Source: Sipunculus nudus
Taxonomy: Eukaryota; Annelida; Sipuncula; Golfingiida; Sipunculidae
Length of the DNA: 64,000 nt
Direction: 5' to 3'
NCBI GenBank assembly: GCA_026874595.1
Contig: CM049317.1
Span: 22,516,882 to 22,580,881 of the forward strand
The translations under genes and the position numbers were made by a program. The notes beneath the pieces are model-generated. The model saw only the letters and a list, made by a program, of their open reading frames with translations, was not told where the DNA came from and searched no databases. The number at the start of each line of letters is the position of its first letter. Position 1 is the stretch's first letter. Shown piece after piece: positions 1 to 14,100 of this stretch.

Positions 1-179
1 CAGATGTATATTTTGTATTGTAAATTTATAAAATCAAAAAACTTATAAAAAATATTTGATATAATAAAAAAATGAGGATCTAATGCAATAATTTGTTCCA
101 TTTTTTCTGCCTCATTAGAATGGGAAAATAGGTTTTTCAGCTTTGCTTGTTCATCTGTCTGTTAATTTTTTTAGAAAAT

Positions 180-310
180 ATTTAATAATCATGAATCAAG
201 GTTTAGCTAAGCTGACTGTCAGCCAACTTTGCTATAGTGATCGGTCAGCGTCCGTCTGTCCGTCCGTCCATACGTATGCCTGTCTGTCTGTTAGACTGGC
301 ATGTTTTGAC
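180..310 (+). repeat. Dispersed repeat with CTGTCCGTCCGTCC core
   Basis: A short repeat with a run of TCTG/TCCG tetranucleotides and a neighbouring segment reading roughly TTTAGCTAAGCTGACTGTCA. The paralogous copy is at about 29,313-29,443. A diverged copy on the other strand is near 63,775-63,860. It looks like an interspersed invertebrate repeat; I cannot name the family. Confidence 0.5.
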
Positions 311-627
311 ATCGTTAGAAGTACGCATCTGAAACTCAGCATACTGTTAGATCTCCCAAAGAGCTACTACCGAACCCGAAATTAGGTCACTGTGACCTCA
401 TTTTTGTGATATTATAAAGAAAAAACTCCATATTTCGATATAAATCTATTGTTACTCTTTAAGATTGCATAATACCAAAACCACTTGTGTTGTTTTGCTC
501 ATATTTGGCATAAAGATTAATCAATATATTTCGTATGGACGTTTTCTAAATTAGGTATATATTGTGTAACCTTCTAGGAGTACTCGGCCATAGCATAAGA
601 TAAGATAAGAAAATCTATAGATTATTG

Positions 628-629
<2 letters not shown>

Positions 630-684
<55 letters not shown>
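630..684. repeat. (TA)n microsatellite
   Basis: About 27 uninterrupted TA units. The paralogous tract in copy B (29,763-29,803) is shorter, so length differs between the copies. Confidence 0.95.
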
Positions 685-687
<3 letters not shown>

Positions 688-799
688 AAATCATCACATA
701 CAATAGTATTTGGCTTGACTGGTTTGCTTAAACACATTAAACGGGAAATAATAAAATAAAATTGTGTATAGAAAAAAAGGACGAATGACTAAGAATATT

Positions 800-2119
800 T
801 GACAATATCATTGTGCTGCAAGTGATTTATTTAATTCCCGAACGGCTGACGCGTATGTGCTAGTTTGGGTTCTTTTGGAATTGCCTGATAGCGACCTATA
901 GCGAAGCCCCCGATTTCATTTTTTTAAACAAATAGTGTGCCGGATGACTATAGTCTTCTATAATGTTGTTTGCTTTCTTCAACAATCGTGTTTGAAATAT
1001 GGAGTCAACTGTGGGTAAACCAACCCCAATGATCCTCTCAGCTGTTCTAACTACCCTCGAACGACGGTTCCTTTCTTCGACAGTGATACTGTCTCCCCAT
1101 ACAGTGACTGACAACGTCAGGACTCCCTGAATTACCGCCCAATAAAACTTTAATAAAATCGGTTGACTGAGCCCGAAATCTTTTAGGTTCCTAAGAAAGA
1201 ATAAACATTGTTGTGCCTTCTTTACGCAATGATTAACATTTTCGGCCCACTTCAAATCAGAAGTAATAAAAATTCCTAAAAATTCAGTTACTAAGTGTAA
1301 TATTTCAGTTTTCTTCCGTCTAAAATCAATTATCATCCTCTTGGTTTTCTTTATATTTAACTCCAGATTATTTTCACAGCACTACGAAGTTAAAGTTTTC
1401 ATTTTATTGCAGTAAACACTTTCATTATTTCCCCGGATGAAATGTTGTCATCTGCAAATTTTACAATGAGGCAATCATCAGAAGTAGAGACACAGTCATA
1501 GGTGAATAGAGAGTTCAATTTTGGTGAAAGCACACAACCTTTGTGTGCTCCAATATTTAAGACCAATTCTTCGGAAATAATGTTACCAATCTTAACCACT
1601 TGAGGCTGATTTGTTAAAAAGTCTAAGATCCAGTTACACATTTTAATATTAAGACCCAGTTCTGATAGTTTTCTGATAGTGATAATTTATGGGGAAGGAT
1701 AGTGTTAAAGGCTGAGCTGATATCAATGAATAAAACCCTTACATGGGTAGATTCTCGTAAGTCGAGATGTTTAAAAATACGGTAAAGTGTGAATTATACA
1801 GCGTCATCTTCGGAGTGGTTACTACGATAGGCGAACTGAAAAGGATCAAAAGTTTCTGAAATACAGACTTTGAGATAATTTAACACCAGTCGCTCAAAAC
1901 TCTTGGCAATTACAGAAGTTAATGCAACAGGACGATAGTCATTCAAGCATGATGCATGAGATTTTTTCGGGACAGGAATAATTATTGATCGTTTAAAGAG
2001 TTCTGGCACTGTACACGATCGCAAGGACCGGCTAAAAAGAAGAGTGAGAACACCGGAAATTTCATCGGCGCAAGTTCTTAATAGTCGCGGCGTGATACCA
2101 CCAGGAACAGCCGCCTTTG
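800..2119 (-). mobile_element. LINE (copy A), 3' half: reverse transcriptase and C-terminus, dead
   Basis: Minus-strand remains of a non-LTR retrotransposon. Reading from 2,119 downward, the translation shows a fragment with VPELFKRS and PVPKKS, then NDYRPVALTSV, QFAYR and DDAV (reverse-transcriptase blocks). Next comes GCVLSP with KFADD (the catalytic YADD-type box, near 1,450-1,560), then a C-terminal stretch with LGIFITSDLKW and a VWG motif (896-1,336). The conserved PQG is changed to HKG, reading frames shift several times, and about 35 bp present in copy B is missing near 1,283. The element is therefore inactive. The order and motifs fit the Jockey superfamily (CR1/L2/Rex-like); the exact clade is uncertain. 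It is interrupted at 2,119/2,120 by the minisatellite and resumes at 15,563. Confidence 0.88.
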
Positions 2120-5100
2120 TCTACCTATGTAAACTCTACACAAGGGGACGTGCTCCTCATGGATGGTCTACCTATGTAACTCTACACAAGGGGACGTGCT
2201 ACTCATGGATGGTCTACCTATGTAACTCTACACAAGGGGACGTGCTCCTCATGGATGGTCTACCTATGTAACTCTACACAAGGGGACCTGCTCCTCATAA
2301 ATGGTCTGCCTGTGTAACTCTACACAAGGGGACGTGATCCTCATGGATGGTCTACCTATGTAACTCTATACCAGAGGACGTGCTCCTTTTGGATGGTCTA
2401 CCTATGTAACTCTACACAAGGGGTCCTGCTTTTCATGGATGGTCTACCTATGTAACTCTACACAAGGGGACGTGCTCCTCATGGATGGTCTGCCTGTGTA
2501 ACTCTACACAAGGGGACGTGATCCTCATGGATGGTCTACCTATGTAACTCTATACCAGAGGACGTGCTCCTCATGGATGGTCTACCTATGTAACTCTACA
2601 CAAGGGGACCTGCTCCTCATAAATGGTCTACCTATGTAACTCTACACAAGGGGACCTGCTCCTCATGGATGGTCTACCTATGTAACTCTACACAAGGGGA
2701 CGTGCTCCTCATGGATGGTCTGCCTGTGTAACTCTACACAAGGGGACGTGATCCTCATGGATGGTCTACCTATGTAACTCTATACCAGAGGACGTGCTCC
2801 TCATGGATGGTCTACCTATGTAACTCTACACAAGGGGACCTGCTTTTCATGGATGGTCTACCTATGTAACTCTACACCAGGGGACGTGCTCCTCATGGAT
2901 GGTCTACCTATGTAACTCTACACAAGGGGACAAGCTCCTCACGGATGGTCTACGTATGTAACTCTACACAAGAGGACCTGCTCCTCATGGATGGTCTACC
3001 TATGTAAACTCTACACAAGGGGACCTGCTCCTCATGGATGGTCTACCTGTGTAACTCTACACAAGGGGACGTGCTCCTCATGGATGGTCTACCTATGTAA
3101 CTCTACACCAGAGGACGTGCTCCTCATGGCTGGTCTACCTATGTAACTCTACACAAGGGGACGTGCTCCTCATGGAAGGTCTGCCTGTGTAACTCTACAC
3201 AAGGGGACGTGCTCCTCATGGATGGTCTACATATGTAAACTCTACACAAGGGGACCTGCTCCTCATGGATTGTCTACCTATGTAACTCTACACCAGAGGA
3301 CGTGCTCCTCATGGATGGTCTACCTATGTAACTCTACACAAGGGGACGTGCTCCTCATGGATGGTCTACCTATGTAACTCTATACCAGAGGACGTGCTCC
3401 TCATGGATGGTCTACCTATGTAACTCTACACAAGGGGACCTGCTCCTCATGGATGGTCTACCTATGTAACTCTACACAAGGGGACGTGCTCCTCATGGAT
3501 GGTCTGCCTGTGTAACTCTACACAAGGGGACGTGATCCACATGGATGGTCTACCTATGTAACTCTATACCAGAGGACGTGCTCCTCATGGATGGTCTACC
3601 TATGTAACTCTACACAAGGGGACCTGCTTTTCATGGATGGTCTACCTATGTAACTCTACACCAGGGGACGTGCTCCTCATGGATGGTCTACCTATGTAAC
3701 TCTATACCAGAGGACGTGCTCCTCATGGATGGTCTACCTATGTAACTCTACACCAGAGGACCTGCTCCTCATAAATGGTCTACCTATGTAACCCTACACA
3801 AGGGGACCTGCTCCTCATGGATAGTCTACCTATGTAACTCTACACAAGGGGACGTGCTCCTCATGGAAGGTCTGCCTGTGTAACTCTACACAAGGGGACG
3901 TGCTCCTCATGGATGGTCTACATATGTAAACTCTACACAAGGGGACCTGCTCCTCATGGATTGTCTACCTATGTAACTCTACACCAGAGGACGTGCTCCT
4001 CATGGATGGTCTACCTATGTAACTCTACACAAGGGGACGTGCTCCTCATGGATGGTCTACCTATGTAACTCTACACAAGGGGACCTGCTCCTCATGGATG
4101 GTCTACCTATGTAACTCTACACCAGAGGACGTGCTCCTCATGGATGGTCTACCTATGTAACTCTACACCAGAGGACGTGCTCCTCATGGATGGTCTATCT
4201 ATGTAACTCTACACAAGGGGATCCGCTTCTCACGGATGGTCTACCTATGTAACTCTACACAAGGGGACCTGCTCCTCATGGATGGTCTACCTATGTAACT
4301 CTACACCAGAGGACGTGCTCCTCATGGATGGTCTACCTATGTAACTCTACACAAGGGGACCTGCTCCTCATGGATGGTCTACCTATGTAACTCTACACCA
4401 GAGGACGTGCTCCTCATGGATGGTCTACCTATGTTACTCTACACAAGAGGACGTGCTCCTCATGGATGGTCTACCTATGTAACTCTACACAAGGGGATCC
4501 GCTTCTCATGGATGGTCTACCTATGTAACTCTACACCAGAGGACGTGCTCCTCATGGATGGTCTATCTATGTAACTCTACACAAGGGGACCTGCTCCTCA
4601 TGGATAGTCTACCTATGTAACTCTACACAAGGGGACGTGCTCCTCATGGATAGTGTACCTATGTTACTCTACACAAGGGGACGTGCTCCTCATGGAAGGT
4701 CTACCTATGTAACTCTACACAAGGGGACCTGCTCCTCATGGATGGTCTACCTATGTAACTCTACACCAGAGGACGTGCTCCTCATGGATGGTCTACCTAT
4801 GTAACTCTACACAAGGGGACGTGCTCCTCATGGATGGTCTACCTATGCAACTCTACACAAGGGGACGTGCTCCTCATGGATGATCTACCAGTGTAACTCT
4901 ACACAAGGGGACGTGCTCCTCATGGATGGTCTACCTATGTAAACTCTACACAAGGGGACGTGCCCCTCATGGATGGTCTACCTATGTAACTCTACACAAG
5001 AGGACGTGCCCCTAATGGATGGTCTATCTATGTAACTCTACACAAGGGGACGTGCTCCTCATGGATGGTCTACCTATGTAACTCTAAACAAGGGGACGTG

Positions 5101-8100
5101 CTCCTCATGGATGGTCTACCTATGTAACTTTACACAAGGGGACGTGCTCCTCATGGATGGTCTACCTATGTAACTCTTCACAAGGGGACGTGCTCCTCTT
5201 GGATGGTCTACCTATGTAACTCTACACAAGGGGACGTGCCCCTCATGGATTGTCTGCCTGTGTAACTCTACACAAGGGGACGTGATCCTCATGGATGGTC
5301 TACCTATGTAACTCTATACCAGAGGACGTGCTCCTTTTGGATGGTCTACCTATGTAACTCTACACAAGGGGTCCTGCTTTTCATGGATGGTCTACCTATG
5401 TAACTCTACACAAGGGGACGTGCTCCTCATGGATGGTCTGCCTGTGTAACTCTACACAAGGGGACGTGATCCTCATGGATGGTCTACCTATGTAACTATA
5501 CCAGAGGACGTGCTCCTCATGGATGGTCTACCTATGTAACTCTACACAAGGGGACCTGCTCCTCATAAATGGTCTACCTATGTAACTCTACACAAGGGGA
5601 CCTGCTCCTCATGGATGGTCTACCTATGTGACTCTACACAAGGGGACGTGCTCCTCATGGATGGTCTGCCTGTGTAACTCTACACAAGGGGACGTGATCC
5701 TCATGGATGGTCTACCTATGTAACTCTATACCAGAGGACGTGCTCCTCATGGATGGTCTACCTATGTAACTCTACACAAGGGGACCTGCTTTTCATGGAT
5801 GGTCTACCTATGTAACTCTACACCAGGGGACGTGCTCCTCATGGATGGTCTACCTATGTAACTCTATACCAGAGGACGTGCTCCTCATGGATGGTCTACC
5901 TATGTAACTCTACACAAGGGGACCTGCTCCTCATAAATGGTCTACCTATGTAACCCTACACAAGGGGACCTGCTCCTCATGGATAGTCTACCTATGTAAC
6001 TCTACACAAGGGGACGTGCTACTCATGGATGGTCTACCTATGTAACTCTACACAAGGGGACGTGCTCCTCATGGATGGTCTACCTATGTAACTCTACACA
6101 AGGGGACCTGCTCCTCATAAATGGTCTACCTATGTAACTCTACACAAGGGGACCTGCTCCTCATGGATGGTCTACCTATGTAACTCTACACAAGGGGACG
6201 TGCTCCTCATGGATGGTCTGCCTGTGTAACTCTACACAAGGGGACGTGATCCTCATGGATGGTCTACCTATGTAACTCTTTACCAGAGGACATGCTCCTC
6301 ATGGATGGTCTACCTATGTAACTCTACACAAGGGGTCCTGCTTTTCATGGATGGTCTACCTATGTAACTCTACACAAGGGGACGTGCTCCTCATGGATGG
6401 TCTGCCTGTGTAACTCTACACAAGGGGACGTGATCCTCATGGATGGTCTACCTATGTAACTCTATACCAGAGGACGTGCTCCTCATGGATGGTCTACCTA
6501 TGTAACTCTACACAAGGGGACCTGCTCCTCATAAATGGTCTACCTATGTAACTCTACACAAGGGGACCTGCTCCTCATGGATGGTCTACCTATGTAACTC
6601 TACACAAGGGGACGTGCTCCTCATGGATGGTCTGCCTGTGTAACTCTACACAAGGGGACGTGATCCTCATGGATGGTCTACCTATGTAACTCTACACAAG
6701 GGGACGTGCTCCTCATGGATGGTTTACATATGTAAACTCTACACAAGGGGACCTGCTCCTCATGGATGGTCTACCTATGTAACTCTACACCAGAGGACGT
6801 GCTCCTCATGGATGGTCTACCTATGTGACTCTACACAAGGGGACGTGCTCCTCATGGATGGTCTGCCTGTGTAACTCTACACAAGGGGACGTGATCCTCA
6901 TGGATGGTCTACCTATGTAACTCTATACCAGAGGACGTGCTCCTCATGGATGGTCTACCTATGTAACTCTACACAAGGGGACCTGCTCCTCATAAATGGT
7001 CTACCTATGTAACTCTACACAAGGGGACCTGCTCCTCATGGATGGTCTACCTATGTAACTCTACACAAGGGGACGTGCTCCTCATGGATGGTCTGCCTGT
7101 GTAACTCTACACAAGGGGACGTGATCCTCATGGATGGTCTACCTATGTAACTCTATACCAGAGGACGTGCTCCTCATGGATGGTCTACCTATGTAACTCT
7201 ACACAAGGGGACCTGCTTTTCATGGATGGTCTACCTATGTAACTCTATACCAGAGGACGTGCTCCTCATGGATGGTCTACCTATGTAACTCTACACAAGG
7301 GGACGTGCTCCTCATGGTCTACCTATGTAACTCTACACCAGGGGACGTGCTCCTCATGGATGGTCTACCTATGTTACTCTACACAAGGGGACGTGCTCCT
7401 CATGGTCTACCTATGTAACTCTACACCAGAGGACGTGCTCCTCATGGATGGTCTACCTATGTGACTCTACACAAGGGGACGTGCTCCTCATGGATGGTCT
7501 GCCTGTGTAACTCTACACAAGGGGACGTGATCCTCATGGATGGTCTACCTATGTAACTCTACACAAGGGGACGTGCTCCTCATGGATGGTCTACCTATGT
7601 AACTCTACACCAGAGGACGTGCTCCTCATGGATGGTCTACCTATGTAACTCTACACAAGGGGACGTGCTCCTCATGGATGGTCTACCTATGTAACTCTAC
7701 ACAAGGGGACGTGCTCCTCATGGATGGTCTACCTATGTAACTCTACACAAGGGGACGTGCTACTCATGGATGGTCTACCTATGTAACTCTACACAAGGGG
7801 ACGTGCTCCTCATGGATGGTCTACCTATGTAACTCTACACAAGGGGACCTGCTCCTCATAAATGGTCTACCTATGTAACTCTACACAAGGGGACCTGCTC
7901 CTCATGGATGGTCTACCTATGTAACTCTACACAAGGGGACGTGCTCCTCATGGATGGTCTGCCTGTGTAACTCTACACAAGGGGACGTGATCCTCATGGA
8001 TGGTCTACCTATGTAACTCTTTACCAGAGGACATGCTCCTCATGGATGGTCTACCTATGTAACTCTACACAAGGGGTCCTGCTTTTCATGGATGGTCTAC

Positions 8101-11100
8101 CTATGTAACTCTACACAAGGGGACGTGCTCCTCATGGATGGTCTGCCTGTGTAACTCTACACAAGGGGACGTGATCCTCATGGATGGTCTACCTATGTAA
8201 CTCTATACCAGAGGACGTGCTCCTCATGGATGGTCTACCTATGTAACTCTACACAAGGGGACCTGCTCCTCATAAATGGTCTACCTATGTAACTCTACAC
8301 AAGGGGACCTGCTCCTCATGGATGGTCTACCTATGTAACTCTACACAAGGGGACGTGCTCCTCATGGATGGTCTGCCTGTGTAACTCTACACAAGGGGAC
8401 GTGATCCTCATGGATGGTCTACCTATGTAACTCTACACAAGGGGACGTGCTCCTCATGGATGGTTTACATATGTAAACTCTACACAAGGGGACCTGCTCC
8501 TCATGGATGGTCTACCTATGTAACTCTACACCAGAGGACGTGCTCCTCATGGATGGTCTACCTATGTGACTCTACACAAGGGGACGTGCTCCTCATGGAT
8601 GGTCTGCCTATGTAACTCTACACAAGGGGACGTGCTCCTCATGGATGGTCTACCTATGTAACTCTACACAAGGGGACGTGCTCCTCATGGATGGTCTACC
8701 TATGTAACTCTACACCAGAGGACGTGCTCCTCATGGATGGTCTACCTATGTAACTCTACACAAGGGGACGTGCTCCTCATGGATGGTCTACCTATGTAAC
8801 TCTACACAAGGGGACGTGCTCCTCATGGATGGTCTACCTATGTAACTCTACACCAGAGGACGTGCTCCTCATGGATGGTCTACCTATGTAACTCTACACA
8901 AGAGGACGTGCTCCTCATGGATGGTCTACCTATGTAAACTCTACACCAGAGGACGTGCTCTTCAAGGATGGTCTACCTATGTAACTCTACACAAGGGGAC
9001 GTGCTCCTCATGGATGGTCTACATATGTAAACTCTACACAAGGGGACCTGCTCCTCATGGATGGTCTACCTATGTAACTCTACATAAGGGGACGTACCCC
9101 TCATGGATGGTCTACCTATGTAACTCTACACAAGGGGACGTGCTACTCATGGATGGTCTACCTATGTAACTCTACACAAGGGGACCTGCACCTCATAAGT
9201 GGTCTACCTGTGTAACTCTATACCAGAGGACGTGCTCCTCATGGATGGCTTACCTATGTAACTCTACACAAGGGGACGAGCTCCTCATGGATGGTCTACC
9301 TATGTAAACTCTACACCAGAGGACGTGCTCTTCAAGGATGGTCTACCTATGTAACTCTACACAAGGGGACGTGCTCCTCATGGATGGTCTACCTATTTAA
9401 CTCTACACCAGAGGACGTGCTCCTCATGGATGGTCTACCTATGTAACTCTTCACCAGAGGACGTGCTCCTCATGGATGGTCTACCTATGTAACTCTTCAC
9501 CAGAGGACGTGCTCCTCATGGATGGTCTACCTATGTAACTCTAAACAAGGGGACGTGCTCTTCAAGAATGGTCTACCTATGTAACTCTACACAAGGGGAC
9601 GTGCTCCTCATGGATGGTCTACCTATGTAACTCTAAACAAGGGGACGTGCTCCTCATGGATGGTCTACCTATGTAACTCTAAACAAGGGGACGTGCTCCT
9701 CATGGATGGTCTACCTATGTAACTCTACACAAGGGGACGTGCTCCTCATGGATGGTCTACCTATGTAACTCTACACCAGAGGACGTGCTCCTCATGGATG
9801 GTCTACCTATGTAACTCTACACAAGGGGACGTGCTCCTCATGGATGGTCTACCTATGTAACTCTACACAAGGGGACGTGCTACTCATGGATGGTCTACCT
9901 ATGTAACTCTACACAAGGGGACGTGCTCCTCATGGATGGTCTACCTATGTAACTCTACACAAGGGGACCTGCTCCTCATAAATGGTCTACCTATGTAACT
10001 CTACACAAGGGGACCTGCTCCTCATGGATGGTCTACCTATGTAACTCTACACAAGGGGACGTGCTCCTCATGGATGGTCTGCCTGTGTAACTCTACACAA
10101 GGGGACGTGATCCTCATGGATGGTCTACCTATGTAACTCTATACCAGAGGACATGCTCCTCATGGATGGTCTACCTATGTAACTCTACACAAGGGGTCCT
10201 GCTTTTCATGGATGGTCTACCTATGTAACTCTACACAAGGGGACGTGCTCCTCATGGATGGTCTGCCTGTGTAACTCTACACAAGGGGACGTGATCCTCA
10301 TGGATGGTCTACCTATGTAACTCTATACCAGAGGACGTGCTCCTCATGGATGGTCTACCTATGTAACTCTACACAAGGGGACCTGCTCCTCATAAATGGT
10401 CTACCTATGTAACTCTACACAAGGGGACCTGCTCCTCATGGATGGTCTACCTATGTAACTCTACACAAGGGGACGTGCTCCTCATGGATGGTCTGCCTGT
10501 GTAACTCTACACAAGGGGACGTGATCCTCATGGATGGTCTACCTATGTAACTCTACACAAGGGGACGTGCTCCTCATGGATGGTTTACATATGTAAACTC
10601 TACACAAGGGGACCTGCTCCTCATGGATGGTCTACCTATGTAACTCTACATAAGGGGACGTACCCCTCATGGATGGTCTACCTATGTAACTCTACACAAG
10701 GGGACGTGCTACTCATGGATGGTCTACCTATGTAACTCTACACAAGGGGACCTGCTCCTCATAAGTGGTCTACCTGTGTAACTCTATACCAGAGGACGTG
10801 CTCCTCATGGATGGCTTACCTATGTAACTCTACACAAGGGGACGAGCTCCTCATGGATGGTCTACCTATGTAAACTCTACACCAGAGGACGTGCTCTTCA
10901 AGGATGGTCTACCTATGTAACTCTACACAAGGGGACGTGCTCCTCATGGATGGTCTACCTATTTAACTCTACACCAGAGGACGTGCTCCTCATGGATGGT
11001 CTACCTATGTAACTCTTCACCAGAGGACGTGCTCCTCATGGATGGTCTACCTATGTAACTCTTCACCAGAGGACGTGCTCCTCATGGATGGTCTACCTAT

Positions 11101-14100
11101 GTAACTCTAAACAAGGGGACGTGCTCTTCAAGGATGGTCTACCTATGTAACTCTACACAAGGGGACGTGCTCCTCATGGATGGTCTACCTATGTAACTCT
11201 AAACAAGGGGACGTGCTCCTCATGGATGGTCTACCTATGTAACTCTACACAAGGGGACGTGCTCCTCATGGATGGTCTACCTATGTAACTCTACACCAGA
11301 GGACGTGCTCCTCATGGATGGTCTACCTATGTAACTCTACACAAGGGGACGTGCTCCTCATGGATGGTCTACCTATGTAACTCTACACAAGGGGACGTGC
11401 TACTCATGGATGGTCTACCTATGTAACTCTACAAAAGGGGACGTGCTCCTCATGGATGGTCTACCTATGTAACTCTACACAAGGGGACCTGCTCCTCATA
11501 AATGGTCTGCCTGTGTAACTCTACACAAGGGGACGTGATCCTCATGGATGGTCTACCTATGTAACTCTATACCAGAGGACGTGCTCCTTTTGGATGGTCT
11601 ACCTATGTAACTCTACACAAGGGGTCCTGCTTTTCATGGATGGTCTACCTATGTAACTCTACACAAGGGGACGTGCTCCTCATGGATGGTCTGCCTGTGT
11701 AACTCTACACAAGGGGACGTGATCCTCATGGATGGTCTACCTATGTAACTCTATACCAGAGGACGTGCTCCTCATGGATGGTCTACCTATGTAACTCTAC
11801 ACAAGGGGACCTGCTCCTCATAAATGGTCTACCTATGTAACTCTACACAAGGGGACCTGCTCCTCATGGATGGTCTACCTATGTAACTCTACACAAGGGG
11901 ACGTGCTCCTCATGGATGGTCTGCCTGTGTAACTCTACACAAGGGGACGTGATCCTCATGGATGGTCTACCTATGTAACTCTATACTAGAGGACGTGCTC
12001 CTCATGGATGGTCTACCTATGTAACTCTACACAAGGGGACCTGCTTTTCATGGATGGTCTACCTATGTAACTCTACACCAGGGGACGTGCTCCTCATGGA
12101 TGGTCTACCTATGTAACTCTACACAAGGGGACAAGCTCCTCACGGATGGTCTACGTATGTAACTCTACACAAGAGGACCTGCTCCTCATGGATGGTCTAC
12201 CTATGTAAACTCTACACAAGGGGACCTGCTCCTCATGGATGGTCTACCTGTGTAACTCTACACAAGGGGACGTGCTCCTCATGGATGGTCTACCTATGTA
12301 ACTCTACACCAGAGGACGTGCTCCTCATGGCTGGTCTACCTAAGTAACTCTACACAAGGGGACGTGCTCCTCATGGAAGGTCTGCCTGTGTAACTCTACA
12401 CAAGGGGACGTGCTCCTCATGGATGGTCTACATATGTAAACTCTACACAAGGGGACCTGCTCCTCATGGATTGTCTACCTATGTAACTCTACACCAGAGG
12501 ACGTGCTCCTCATGGATGGTCTACCTATGTAACTCTACACAAGGGGACGTGCTCCTCATGGATGGTCTACCTATGTAACTCTATACCAGAGGACGTGCTC
12601 CTCATGGATGGTCTACCTATGTAACTCTACACAAGGGGACCTGCTCCTCATGGATGGTCTACCTATGTAACTCTACACAAGGGGACGTGCTCCTCATGGA
12701 TGGTCTGCCTGTGTAACTCTACACAAGGGGACGTGATCCACATGGATGGTCTACCTATGTAACTCTATACCAGAGGACGTGCTCCTCATGGATGGTCTAC
12801 CTATGTAACTCTACACAAGGGGACCTGCTTTTCATGGATGGTCTACCTATGTAACTCTACACCAGGGGACGTGCTCCTCATGGATGGTCTACCTATGTAA
12901 CTCTATACCAGAGGACGTGCTCCTCATGGATGGTCTACCTATGTAACTCTACACAAGGGGACCTGCTCCTCATAAATGGTCTACCTATGTAACCCTACAC
13001 AAGGGGACCTGCTCCTCATGGATAGTCTACCTATGTAACTCTACACAAGGGGACGTGCTCCTCATGGAAGGTCTGCCTGTGTAACTCTACACAAGGGGAC
13101 GTGCTCCTCATGGATGGTCTACATATGTAAACTCTACACAAGGGGACCTGCTCCTCATGGATGGTCTACCTATGTAACTCTACATAAGGGGACCTACCCC
13201 TCATGGATGGTCTACCTCTGTAACTCTACACAAGGGGACGTGCTACTCATGGATGGTCTACCTATGTAACTCTACACCAGGGGACCTGCTCCTCATGGAT
13301 GGTCTACCTATGTAACTCTACACCAGAGGACGTGCTCCTCATGGATGGTCTACCTATGTAACTCTACACAAGGGGACGTGCTCCTCATGGATGGTCTACC
13401 TATGTAACTCTACACAAGGGGACGTGCTCCTCATGGTCTACCTATGTAACTCTACACCAGAGGACGTGCTCCTCATGGATGGTCTACCTATGTGACTCTA
13501 CACAAGGGGACGTGCTCCTCATGGATGGTCTGCCTGTGTAACTCTACACAAGGGGACGTGATCCTCATGGATGGTCTACATATGTAACTCTATACCAGAG
13601 GACGTGCTCCTCATGGATGGTCTACCTATGTAACTCTACACAAGGGGACCTGCTTTTCATGGATGGTCTACCTATGTAACTCTACACCAGGGGACGTGCT
13701 CCTCATGTGATGGTCTACCTATGTAACTCTACACAAGGGGACAAGTTCCTCACGGATGGTCTACGTATGTAACTCTACACAAGAGGACCTGCTCCTCATG
13801 GATGGTCTACCTATGTAAACTCTACACAAGGTGACCTGCTCCTCATGGATGGTCTACCTATGTAACTCTACACAAGGGGACGTGCTCCTCATGGATGGTC
13901 TACCTATGTAACTCTACACCAGAGGACGTGCTCCTCATGGCTGGTCTACCTATGTAACTCTACACAAGGAGACGTGCTCCTCATGGATGGTCTGCCTGTG
14001 TAACTCTACACAAGGGGACGTGATCCATATGGATGGTCTACTTATGTAACTCTATACCAGAGGACGTGCTCCTCATGGATGGTCTACCTATGTAACTCTA

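Noticed and set aside
2044-9169. Open frames of 66-82 codons inside the minisatellite encoding repeated MVYLCNST/LLMDGLPM peptides
   Set aside because: The 46-bp unit shifts frame each repeat and carries a TAA. The frames stay open only by chance and where 47-bp units occur, and no splice or start context supports a gene.
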